Positions 1-5,969 of a stretch of DNA of 7,613 bases are shown piece after piece. Made by a program: the position numbers and the translations under genes. The notes beneath the pieces were generated by a model. That model was not told where the DNA came from and did no database searches. It saw only the letters and a list, made by a program, of their open reading frames with translations. This DNA is from Gammaproteobacteria bacterium (GTDB lineage Bacteria > Pseudomonadota > Gammaproteobacteria > GRL18). Position 1 is the first letter of the stretch, and each line of letters begins with the position of its first letter. The stretch is taken from positions 1 to 7,613 of the forward strand of contig JANELJ010000099.1 in NCBI GenBank assembly GCA_024511395.1, written 5' to 3'.

Positions 1-248
1 CTGATTTACAGAAAGTACTGTCTAATTTCACCTTGGTACCGCTGGTTATCTGCCAGGCCAGTGATGAACAGGTGGAACCACAGAAAATTCATTATGAACA
101 GGCCTGTGGCCACACCTGCATTGCCGGCTTATTACTGGCGGCTAAAAATCATCATTTAAAGGTTAAAACCTTGGATATTCGTAACTCGGGGGATACAACA
201 TGCAGTAAGGATCAGGTTGTGGGGTATGGGAGTTGGGTGTTTGTTTGA
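1..248 (+). pseudogene. amrB: 3' end of AmmeMemoRadiSam protein B (MEMO family), internally deleted
   Basis: The open frame enters at base 3 and ends at TGA 246-248; the 5' part lies outside the window. The C-terminus is typical of MEMO1-like proteins: a VPLVI..ASDEQV strand, then HYEQACGHT, then LDIRNSGDT and a terminal VVGYGSWVF. In the family, roughly 45 residues separate the DASxEQV segment from the YEQACG segment. They include the conserved SSDLSHY block, which contributes to the presumed active site. Here DEQV runs straight into EPQKIHYEQACG, so that block is missing in frame. Some conserved glycines also look replaced by cysteine (VIC for VIG, TTC for TAG). MEMO-family proteins resemble extradiol dioxygenases and occur beside a radical SAM protein and an AMMECR1 protein; their reaction is not established. 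The next gene is a broken AMMECR1 gene, so I call this a pseudogene. A functional short form cannot be excluded because the N-terminus is not visible. Confidence 0.75.
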
Positions 249-251
249 GAG

Positions 252-309
252 AGCGTTCAGCGTTCAGCGTTCAGCGTTCAGCGTTCAGCGTTCAGCGTTC
301 AGCGTTCAG
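252..309. repeat. Heptanucleotide tandem repeat, 8.3 copies of AGCGTTC
   Basis: Eight perfect, uninterrupted copies of AGCGTTC run from 252 to 307, followed by a partial AG. The array starts 3 bp after the MEMO stop codon and ends 14 bp before the Shine-Dalgarno-like GAGAGG (324-329) of the AMMECR1 remnant. Read on the + strand it has no stop codon in any frame (SVQRSAF repeated). On the - strand the unit gives a TGA. There are no spacers, so it is a simple sequence repeat, prone to replication slippage, and not a CRISPR array. Confidence 0.97.
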
Positions 310-335
310 AAAGAGCTTAGATAGAGAGGTGGGTG

Positions 336-729
336 ATGTTAAGTGATGATGATAGGAAGGTTTTGAAGGAGGTAGCTCGAGGTGGTGGATATTGCGCATA
401 ATGCTTATTCGGCGGCGTTTTCTGATCCGCGTTTCCCTCCGCTGGGGCCGGCTGAGTATGAACAGCTGGATTAGCATATTTCGGTGCTCAGTGACACCAG
501 CCCGATGCAGTTTGATTCTGAGGCTGATTTACTGCGTCAGATCTGTCCCGGTATTGACGGCCTGATGCTTGAGGACAATGGCTATAGAGGTACGTTTCTG
601 CCCTCGGTCTGGGAGCAGTTACCAGAGCGGGAAGCATTTCTGGCTCATCTTAAGCAGAAGGCCTGCTTACCGGCCAGTTACTGGAGTGATACCTTAAAGG
701 TCAGTCGCTATACGGTGGAAAGTTTTTAG
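336..729 (+). pseudogene. amrA: AmmeMemoRadiSam protein A (AMMECR1 domain) pseudogene
   Basis: An ATG at 336, 6 bp after GAGAGG, opens with MLSDDDRKVLKEVARG, which matches the start of AMMECR1-domain proteins, but this frame stops at TAA 399-401. Homology resumes in another frame at about 382 (VVDIAHNAYSAAFSDPRFPP) and continues through EYEQLD to an in-frame TAG at 472-474. It then runs on as HISVLSDTSP, PGIDGLML, TFLPSVWEQLP and [16 protein letters not shown], ending at TAG 727-729 exactly where the family normally ends. About 50 codons are missing between LKEVARG and VDIAHNA, including the family's hallmark LRGCIG segment. The gene therefore carries at least three lesions: a deletion, a frame change and a nonsense codon. 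AMMECR1 proteins accompany MEMO and a radical SAM enzyme; their chemistry is unresolved. The last 4 bp overlap the convergent ridA stop. The 3' part from 484 could still be read as an 81-residue ORF with a GTG start, but I see no ribosome site for it. Confidence 0.88.
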
Positions 730-1109
730 TCCAGCTCCATAACGCCGTCCATTTCCACTCCGGCATTTTTAGGTAAAGAGGCCACACCAATAGCCGCACG
801 GGCTGGATAGGGCTGGCTAAAATAACGTGCCATCACTTCATTAACCAGTGGAAAGTGGTTTAAATCCGTCAGGAAAATATTCAGTTTCACTATGTCTTTT
901 AAGTCACCGCCGGCGGCTTTTGCCACTGCAGTCAGGTTTTCAAAAACCCGTACAATCTGTGCTTCCATATCACCTTCCACCATTTCCATGGATTCCGGTA
1001 TCAATGGTATCTGCCCGGAGAGGTACACAGTAGTACCGACTTTAACGGCCTGTGAATAGGTACCAATGGCCTGAGGGGCCTGTTCGGTTGCAATAATTTC
1101 TTTTGCCAA
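726..1109 (-). CDS. ridA: RidA family reactive intermediate/imine deaminase
   Basis: A 127-residue RidA (YjgF/YER057c/UK114) protein, the usual full length. RidA is a cytosolic trimer that hydrolyses reactive enamines and imines, such as 2-aminoacrylate released by PLP enzymes, to ketoacids. Family motifs are in order: [12 protein letters not shown] (11-22), VYLSGQIPL (28-36), VFENL (55-59), [14 protein letters not shown] (101-114) and VEM (118-120). The catalytic arginine is R104 and the conserved glutamate is E119. I place the start at TTG 1109 because a strong AGGAG lies 6 bp upstream and translation then begins at the family's normal N-terminus ([11 protein letters not shown]). An upstream ATG at 1199 would add 30 unrelated residues and lie inside folM. 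The gene follows folM by 28 bp on the same strand, so the two are probably co-transcribed. The TAA stop (726-728) overlaps the TAG of the convergent AMMECR1 remnant. The C-terminus (DGVMELD) differs from the common EIEAIA ending. Confidence 0.93.
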   Translation of the reverse strand: MAKEIIATEQAPQAIGTYSQAVKVGTTVYLSGQIPLIPESMEMVEGDMEAQIVRVFENLTAVAKAAGGDLKDIVKLNIFLTDLNHFPLVNEVMARYFSQPYPARAAIGVASLPKNAGVEMDGVMELD

Positions 1110-1137
1110 AGTATTCTCCTTTTTTGAATCTTTAAAA

Positions 1138-1905
1138 CTATAAAAACAATGACCGCCCGCCATCCACGGCAATGGTCTGACCGGAAATATAGTCGGCACT
1201 GGCCGCTAGGAACAGCACCGTGCGTGCAATGTCTTCGGCACTGCCCTTACGCTTTAAATAAGTGCGTGACACAATACGCTGTTTGGTGACTTCATCCATT
1301 TCCTGAGTCGGCCACATAATAGCACCGGGCGCCACCCCGTTGACCCGGACTTCCGGCCCCAGTTCAAAGGCCAGGGTTTTAACCAGCATACCCAGGCCGG
1401 CCTTGGCCATATTGTAAACGCTATGACCCTCCATAGGCCGTTCGGCATGGATGTCCACAATATTGATAATACAGCCCTGCTGCTTTTTCAGGTACAGTGC
1501 GGCCGCCTGGGACAGGAAAAACGGTGCTTTCATATTACTGCCCACCAGGTCATCCCAGTGCTGTTCGGTCACCTTGCCTATGGGGGTTGGGTAAAAGCTG
1601 GAAGCATTATTCACCAGCACATCCAGTCGTCCCCACTGTTCCAGAGCCTGCTTAATAATCACCGGCAGGCTGTCAATATCCAGTAAGTCCGCCTGGATCA
1701 GAATAACCGAGTTTTCCCGAACCGCATTAAGCTCTTCCTGCAGGGCCAGGGCCGGTTGCCTGGAATTGCGGTAATGTATCACCAGATTACCTCCAGCAGC
1801 ATGTAAAAACCGGGCTGTCATGGCTCCGACTCTTTGTGCCCCGCCGGTGATCAACACAACCTGTCCACTCAGGTCATTTTGCAGCATTTGTTGCGTTATT
1901 TGCAT
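1138..1905 (-). CDS. folM: Pteridine reductase (FolM/PTR1-like SDR)
   Basis: A 255-residue classical short-chain dehydrogenase/reductase of the pteridine reductase type. It probably uses NADPH to reduce dihydropterins or dihydrofolate (dihydromonapterin reductase activity in E. coli FolM) in the cytosol. The cofactor motif TGGAQRVG (20-27) has the arginine typical of PTR1 (TGxxxRxG), and HYRNS (44-48) gives a basic residue suited to [15 protein letters not shown] (99-108) is the PTR1 signature. The catalytic set is D151 (in [10 protein letters not shown]) in place of the usual SDR serine, Y164 and K168 (YNMAK), with a late GQTIAVDGG. Substitution of serine by aspartate separates pteridine reductases from ordinary FabG-like SDRs. 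I keep the ATG at 1905 although no clear Shine-Dalgarno is visible; an in-frame ATG at residue 7 is the alternative. It ends with TAG followed one codon later by TAA. It is the first gene of a folM-ridA unit and diverges from the methyltransferase gene. Confidence 0.88.
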   Translation of the reverse strand: MQITQQMLQNDLSGQVVLITGGAQRVGAMTARFLHAAGGNLVIHYRNSRQPALALQEELNAVRENSVILIQADLLDIDSLPVIIKQALEQWGRLDVLVNNASSFYPTPIGKVTEQHWDDLVGSNMKAPFFLSQAAALYLKKQQGCIINIVDIHAERPMEGHSVYNMAKAGLGMLVKTLAFELGPEVRVNGVAPGAIMWPTQEMDEVTKQRIVSRTYLKRKGSAEDIARTVLFLAASADYISGQTIAVDGGRSLFL

Positions 1906-1910
1906 TCTGA

Positions 1911-1923
1911 TTAACTCAGTTAA
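1911..1923. promoter_or_regulatory. 13-bp palindrome upstream of folM
   Basis: TTAACTCAGTTAA is a perfect inverted repeat with 6-bp arms and a single central base, starting 6 bp upstream of the folM ATG (1905) inside the folM/methyltransferase divergent region. Its place could suit an operator or an RNA hairpin masking the folM start, which lacks a clear ribosome site. No regulator gene is nearby, so the role is a guess, and AT-rich palindromes of this size also arise by chance. Confidence 0.3.
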
Positions 1924-1946
1924 TTTTCTAAAAAATTTCTGTCCAA

Positions 1947-1976
1947 TTGGATATTAGCAGATAAGTACCGCATAAT
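1947..1976 (+). promoter_or_regulatory. Possible sigma70-type promoter of the methyltransferase-uppP-vanZ operon
   Basis: TTGGAT (1947-1952) and CATAAT (1971-1976) are 18 bp apart. The -10 box matches 5 of 6 consensus bases and the -35 box about 3 of 6. They lie 51 bp or more upstream of the ATG at 2028 in the 122-bp divergent intergenic region. No strong Shine-Dalgarno precedes that ATG. I saw no equally good promoter for folM on the other strand. Assigned by eye only. Confidence 0.35.
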
Positions 1977-2027
1977 ATAGCGTATTTAACCTGCCATAAA
2001 ACCTTAAAATTTATATATTAACTGATT

Positions 2028-3260
2028 ATGCCTACTGAGCCGCCCCGTTCTAGCAAGAAAGCCAGCGACACCTTTCCGCAACCTTCTACTGAAGCTATTG
2101 CCCATAGTAATAAAGTAAAGGAACAGATTATTGCGGCCATCGAGTCTGCCGGCGGTAAAATCAGTTTTGCGGATTATATGAACCTGGTCCTGTATGCACC
2201 GGGACTGGGCTATTATAGTGCCGGGCTCAAAAAATTTGGCCGCTTGGGTGATTTTATTACGGCCCCGGAGATCTCTCCCCTGTTTTCCCAGTGTCTGGCC
2301 ATTCAGTGCCATCATATTATGCAACAGAGCGGACTGAATACTCTGCTGGAAGTGGGTGCCGGCTCCGGGATTATGGCTATTGATATTATGCAGGAACTGG
2401 AACGGCAGGACAGTCTGCCTGAGCAATATCTGATCCTAGAGCTTAGTGCCAACCTTCGGGATCGTCAACAAAAAGCCATTGAGGATAAAATACCTCACCT
2501 GGCTAGTCGTTTTAACTGGCTGGATCAACTGCCTGCCAACCCCTTTAACGGCATTGTTATTGCCAATGAACTGCTTGATGCCTTGCCTGTTCACCTGCTC
2601 AGGCTGCCCGGCACACAAAATTTTGAGCGTTTTGTTGCACTGGATAAAAAACAGCAGTTTATCTGGCAGGATCAAAGTATTGAGGAGCCCCGCCTGAATG
2701 TTATTGCTAATGAAATCCGGGATATCCACCTGTCCATGCAGGCTCTGAATGATAAACCGGGGCGGGATTATATTACTGAAGTGAATTTACTGGCCATGGA
2801 CTGGATCAGCAGCATTGCCGATATTATGGAGCAGGGGGCCATATTACTGGTGGACTACGGTTATACGGCCCGGGAATATTATCACCCACAACGCTTTATG
2901 GGCACATTAATGTGTCATTATCAGCATCATCGTCATGATAATCCCTTTTATCTCCCGGGCATGCAGGACATTACGGCCCATGTTAATTTCAGTCACATTG
3001 CCCATAGTGCCGAAGCTGCTGGTCTGACACTTAGTGGTTTTACTACCCAGGCGCATTTTTTCATGGCCGGCGGCCTGGTGGAACTGACCCGCGATCTGGA
3101 TCCGGATGATGTCGTACATTTTACCGAAACTGCCCGGCAGATAAAAATGCTGACCCTGCCTGAAGAAATGGGCGAACTGTTTAAAGTCATTTTACTTGCC
3201 AAAGGGAAACCGCTATCATTACCGGCATTTCAATTTCAGGATTTCAGTCAGCTGCTGTAA
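2028..3260 (+). CDS. Class I SAM-dependent methyltransferase, MidA/NDUFAF7 (DUF185) family
   Basis: A 410-residue protein. The family is best known from mitochondrial NDUFAF7/MidA, which methylates an arginine of the NDUFS2 subunit during complex I assembly; the bacterial substrate is not established. Diagnostic segments are in order: ISFADYMNLVLYAPGLGYYS (45-64), FGRLGDFITAPEISPLF (70-86), SAM-binding motif I LLEVGAGSG (106-114), IVIANELLDALPVH (176-189), LLVDYGYTAREYYHPQR (273-289), MGTLMCHY (291-298) and DITAHVNF (314-321). The C-terminal FKVILLAKG matches the family end. About 20 polar residues before the conserved region form a variable N-terminal tail. No signal peptide is seen, so the protein is probably cytosolic. 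The ATG at 2028 lacks a strong ribosome site. It is the first gene of an operon, 14 bp before uppP. A complex I NDUFA9-type gene lies about 2.7 kb away, which is suggestive but not proof of a shared role. Confidence 0.9.
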   Translation: MPTEPPRSSKKASDTFPQPSTEAIAHSNKVKEQIIAAIESAGGKISFADYMNLVLYAPGLGYYSAGLKKFGRLGDFITAPEISPLFSQCLAIQCHHIMQQSGLNTLLEVGAGSGIMAIDIMQELERQDSLPEQYLILELSANLRDRQQKAIEDKIPHLASRFNWLDQLPANPFNGIVIANELLDALPVHLLRLPGTQNFERFVALDKKQQFIWQDQSIEEPRLNVIANEIRDIHLSMQALNDKPGRDYITEVNLLAMDWISSIADIMEQGAILLVDYGYTAREYYHPQRFMGTLMCHYQHHRHDNPFYLPGMQDITAHVNFSHIAHSAEAAGLTLSGFTTQAHFFMAGGLVELTRDLDPDDVVHFTETARQIKMLTLPEEMGELFKVILLAKGKPLSLPAFQFQDFSQLL

Positions 3261-3274
3261 GAATAAGGTAATAA

Positions 3275-4108
3275 ATGGATACTTTTCAGATTGTTGTACT
3301 GGCTCTGGTTCAGGGACTGACCGAGTTTTTACCGATTTCCAGTTCAGCTCATCTTATTCTGGTTCCCAAATTGTTCGGCTGGCAGGATCAGGGGCTGGCC
3401 ATTGATGTGGCCGCTCATTTTGGTACCCTGCTGGCCATTTTATGGTATTTTCGCCAAGATCTGCATCCTCTGTTTTCAGACTGGAACCATTCAATTCGTT
3501 TACGTAAAACTACTGGAGACTCGGTACTGGCCTGGGGTGTTCTTATTGGTACCCTACCGGCTGCCATTGCCGGTTATTTTCTGGACGATTATAGTGAACA
3601 ACTGCGCAACCCCTTAATTATCGCCTCTACCACGCTGATATTTGGTCTACTATTGTGGTATGCCGATGCTTCTGCACCAAGCAAATTACGCCAAATGCAG
3701 AAACTGGATGCCGGAGCACAACAGAAAAGTGAACATCAGCTTGACCTGAAAATAATCCTCTTTATTGGTTTTTCTCAGGCCATTGCGCTTATCCCCGGCA
3801 CGTCCCGTTCCGGTATTACCATTACCGCCGGTTTATTAATGGGCATGAGCCGCAAGGCTACTGCACGTTTTTCGTTTTTATTATCCATTCCCATTATCCT
3901 CGCGGCCAGCCTGCTGAAAACTCTGGATTTAAGTGCTTCCCCGGTACATATTGACTGGTTCAATGTGATGTTAGTAACCACCCTGTCAGCAGTCAGCGCT
4001 TACCTGTGTATTTATTACTTTATCCGCCTGCTGGACAGTGTCGGCATGATGCCGTTTATTATCTACCGTTTCTTTCTTGGTGCGGTACTGCTCTGGGTCT
4101 TTTTATAA
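3275..4108 (+). CDS. uppP: Undecaprenyl-diphosphatase UppP (BacA)
   Basis: A 277-residue integral membrane protein of the BacA/UppP family, normal in length. It dephosphorylates undecaprenyl diphosphate on the outer face of the inner membrane, recycling the lipid carrier for peptidoglycan and surface polysaccharides; high dosage gives bacitracin resistance. The first catalytic motif is QGLTEFLPISSSAH (13-26), with Q13 and E17 filling the (E/Q)xxxE pair and H26 conserved. The second is IPGTSRSG (173-180) with the catalytic R178. Several hydrophobic segments are visible, for example around 43-58, 84-101, 113-130, 181-190, 202-213, 231-250 and 259-277. A soluble loop of about 30 residues (132-158) carries charged and glutamine-rich sequence. 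AAGG sits a few bases before the ATG, 14 bp after the methyltransferase stop. The following VanZ-like gene starts 5 bp after the stop, so translational coupling is likely. Confidence 0.97.
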   Translation: MDTFQIVVLALVQGLTEFLPISSSAHLILVPKLFGWQDQGLAIDVAAHFGTLLAILWYFRQDLHPLFSDWNHSIRLRKTTGDSVLAWGVLIGTLPAAIAGYFLDDYSEQLRNPLIIASTTLIFGLLLWYADASAPSKLRQMQKLDAGAQQKSEHQLDLKIILFIGFSQAIALIPGTSRSGITITAGLLMGMSRKATARFSFLLSIPIILAASLLKTLDLSASPVHIDWFNVMLVTTLSAVSAYLCIYYFIRLLDSVGMMPFIIYRFFLGAVLLWVFL

Positions 4109-4113
4109 AAGCT

Positions 4114-4500
4114 ATGCATTACCGAGGCTTCTGGTTACTGCTGGGCTGGCTATATGTATTACTGCTGTTATACGGCTCTTTAATCCGGGTGCTGGACATT
4201 AACACATACATTGATCACACCAATAAGCTCATACATTTTTTATTATATTTTTTACTGGCAGGCTGGTTTGTACAGCTATACAGCCGCCTGTCTCAGCGTA
4301 TCGTTATTTTAGGCAGTGAAAAATTACTGGGTATAATTATTGAGTTTTTACAGGGGCTGACCACTTACCGAAGTTTTGATATGCTGGATGCCCTGGCAAG
4401 CAGTATTAGGGCCATAAGCGCTTTTTTACTGGCAGGTACTTCACTGGCATTACTACTGAAACGTTTTGATAACTGGCTTTATCAGCGGAGAAACAGTTAA
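4114..4500 (+). CDS. VanZ-like family membrane protein
   Basis: A 128-residue protein with the architecture of small VanZ-like proteins. There is an N-terminal hydrophobic segment (about 6-24), then HTNKLIHFLLYFLLAGWF (residues 35-52, corresponding to the family DKxxHFxAYxxL motif), a third segment ending in IIEFLQGLTTYRSFDMLDAL (the conserved ExxQ...R..D..D set) and a last hydrophobic stretch (about 98-110). VanZ itself gives low-level teicoplanin resistance; the function of these short chromosomal relatives is unknown. The ATG at 4114 fits the family N-terminus and lies 5 bp after the uppP stop with no Shine-Dalgarno, suggesting translational coupling. Oddities are the charged SEK inside the third hydrophobic segment (GSEKLLGI) and an arginine where the family usually has glycine (SSIRAIS), both of which would sit in membrane helices. 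The gene is either diverged or beginning to decay, but the frame is intact. Confidence 0.75.
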   Translation: MHYRGFWLLLGWLYVLLLLYGSLIRVLDINTYIDHTNKLIHFLLYFLLAGWFVQLYSRLSQRIVILGSEKLLGIIIEFLQGLTTYRSFDMLDALASSIRAISAFLLAGTSLALLLKRFDNWLYQRRNS

Positions 4501-4527
4501 AAGAATTGCAACAATACTTCGTTACGG

Positions 4528-4552
4528 GTTCCCACGCAGAAGCATGAGTGCC
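4528..4552. repeat. Degenerate hairpin between convergent vanZ-like and cca genes
   Basis: In the 82-bp convergent gap, CCCACGC (4531-4537) and GCATGAG (4542-4548) can pair in 5 of 7 positions around an AGAA loop. Restoring two A to G changes would give GCGTGGG and a perfect 7-bp stem. The GTTCCCACGC half resembles a palindromic intergenic repeat I recall as common in many bacterial genomes; this is from memory and unchecked. There is no T-run, so I do not call it a terminator. Confidence 0.25.
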
Positions 4553-4582
4553 TGATAAAACCTGTTGTAACTCTTGTACTTA

Positions 4583-5809
4583 TTATTGTTCCTGTTGCCG
4601 TAATTGCCTGACTGCAGCAATACGTTTAAGCCTGAGCTGCTCAGCGATTTCCGGCCCTTTATAACCCTGCTCGACAATCGCTTTTGGACTGACCTGTGCA
4701 GCAGCCTGAAAAAAATCTCTGAACAGCCGGGTTTTATCATCCGGCAAATCCTCATAACCGGAACGTCCTCTGGAATCTGCTTCACAGGCCAGTAAAAACT
4801 GTTCAAAGCGTTCCGGACGTCGAAAAGCATCCAGTCGAGATAATAAATCCACAATGGTAGAGAGTTTCAGTTCTTCAATGCGGTGGTAATTCAAATGAAA
4901 CTCAGTCACTAACAGGGCTAGGGCACGAAACTCATTAGGCACTTTTAAACGCTGACAGAGCTGTTCCACCAGCGGTACACCTCTGGCTTCATGGGCAATA
5001 TGCTTAGGCCATTGTTCCCTGGGCGTTGTGCCCTTGCCCAGATCATGCACCAGCGCAGCAAAACGTACTGTCGCCTTATCAGACAAACACTCTGCCTGTT
5101 CCAGTACCATCATGGTATGAATACCGGTATCAATTTCCGGATGCCATTGTTTTGACTGAGGCACACCAAACAGGCGATCCACTTCGGGAAACAATCGGGC
5201 CAGGGCACCACACTGGCGCAGCACTTCAAAAAAGATCCTGGGATGATGATCACTGAGGGCTTTTTCCACTTCCTGCCAGACCCGTTCCGCAACCAGTGCC
5301 TCCATTTCATCATGTTCCACCAGACACTGCATCATGGCCATGGTTTCATCAGCAATAGTAAAGCTATAATCCGCATAACGGGCCGCAAAACGGGCCACCC
5401 GCAATACCCGTAACGGATCTTCCACAAAGGAGGGAGAAACATGGCGTAAAACCCGGTCTTTAATATCCTGCACACCATGATAAGGATCGTATAAATTGCC
5501 CTGCTCATCTTCTGCAATAGCATTAATGGTTAAGTCACGGCGGATTAGATCTTCTTCCAGGGTAACCTCTTTATCGGCATGAAAAGCAAAGCCATGGTAG
5601 CCTTTGCCGGTTTTACGCTCGGTACGAGCCAGGGCATATTCTTCGTGGGTCTCAGGATGCAGAAAGACCGGAAAATCTTTACCTACGGGCGTAAAGCCAC
5701 GCTCCAACATCTCATCCACTGAGGCACCCACAACCACATAATCATGATCCACAACTTTACGCTTTAATAGTTTATCCCGGACGGCACCGCCCACTTTATA
5801 GATTTGCAT
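4583..5809 (-). CDS. cca: Multifunctional CCA protein (tRNA nucleotidyltransferase with HD domain)
   Basis: A 408-residue bacterial CCA-adding enzyme, close to the E. coli length of 412. It adds or repairs the 3' CCA of tRNAs using CTP and ATP without a nucleic acid template. The class II nucleotidyltransferase head has GGAVRD (7-12), metal-binding D21 and D23 (DHDYVVVG), RRDLTINA (90-97) for nucleotide recognition and EDPLRVLRVARFAARY (130-145). A C-terminal HD domain with ALVHDLGKG (252-260, H255 and D256 at the same numbers as in E. coli) suggests added phosphodiesterase/phosphatase activity as in the E. coli enzyme. No key residue is missing. The start at ATG 5809 fits the family N-terminus (MQIYKVGGAVRD), but the leader AATAAAAAATA before it has no clear Shine-Dalgarno. 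The upstream 160 bp contain two inverted repeats. It converges with the vanZ-like gene and lies downstream of an NDUFA9-like gene on the same strand. Confidence 0.97.
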   Translation of the reverse strand: MQIYKVGGAVRDKLLKRKVVDHDYVVVGASVDEMLERGFTPVGKDFPVFLHPETHEEYALARTERKTGKGYHGFAFHADKEVTLEEDLIRRDLTINAIAEDEQGNLYDPYHGVQDIKDRVLRHVSPSFVEDPLRVLRVARFAARYADYSFTIADETMAMMQCLVEHDEMEALVAERVWQEVEKALSDHHPRIFFEVLRQCGALARLFPEVDRLFGVPQSKQWHPEIDTGIHTMMVLEQAECLSDKATVRFAALVHDLGKGTTPREQWPKHIAHEARGVPLVEQLCQRLKVPNEFRALALLVTEFHLNYHRIEELKLSTIVDLLSRLDAFRRPERFEQFLLACEADSRGRSGYEDLPDDKTRLFRDFFQAAAQVSPKAIVEQGYKGPEIAEQLRLKRIAAVRQLRQQEQ

Positions 5810-5821
5810 TATTTTTTATTC

Positions 5822-5905
5822 AGGATCCGCTTAATATTGGCTGTGATCCTATGTGAAACTGGCTGGAATTTCTATAAAAGCAGGAATTATTTGGTGAGTT
5901 TCACA
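5822..5905. promoter_or_regulatory. Leader region of cca with two inverted repeats
   Basis: The 160-bp gap between cca and the NDUFA9-like gene holds TGTGAAACT (5852-5860) and its exact inverse AGTTTCACA (5897-5905), separated by 36 bp, and a smaller pair AGGATC (5822-5827) and GATCCT (5845-5850). They could be regulator half-sites or leader structure upstream of cca. I could not place a convincing -35/-10 pair for cca. Confidence 0.3.
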
Positions 5906-5932
5906 AAAGCGCAGGCATCCTGCCCGCGCACC
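5904..5932 (-). terminator. Possible weak intrinsic terminator after the NDUFA9-like gene
   Basis: Read on the - strand, about 45 bp past the stop codon at 5970, GCAGG-ATG-CCTGC forms a 5-bp stem with flanking GCGC on the left and GC on the right (a two-base bulge between them), followed by TTTTG. The T-tract is short, so termination would be leaky and read-through into cca is plausible. Confidence 0.35.
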
Positions 5933-5969
5933 CATGGTATGAAGTTCAGGCAATATCATTAAGATCGCA

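Noticed and set aside
252..309. CRISPR-like array
   Set aside because: The units are 7 bp, perfectly contiguous and have no spacers; it is a simple tandem repeat.
848..1033. Open frame on the + strand across ridA
   Set aside because: It is antisense to a well-conserved RidA and shows no recognisable domain or start signal.
1110..1199. N-terminal extension of RidA from an ATG at 1199
   Set aside because: The extra 30 residues lie within the folM 3' end and are not RidA-like; TTG 1109 has a strong AGGAG at the right distance.
1423..1686. 87-codon + strand frame inside folM
   Set aside because: It is antisense to folM, which has all catalytic motifs; the composition looks like a shadow frame.
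2004..2426. 140-codon - strand frame over the start of the methyltransferase
   Set aside because: The opposite strand encodes conserved MidA motifs; this frame resembles no family.
4501..4582. Bidirectional terminator or tRNA between the vanZ-like gene and cca
   Set aside because: There is no strong stem with a T-run and no cloverleaf. GGGTTCCCACGC only superficially recalls a T-arm.
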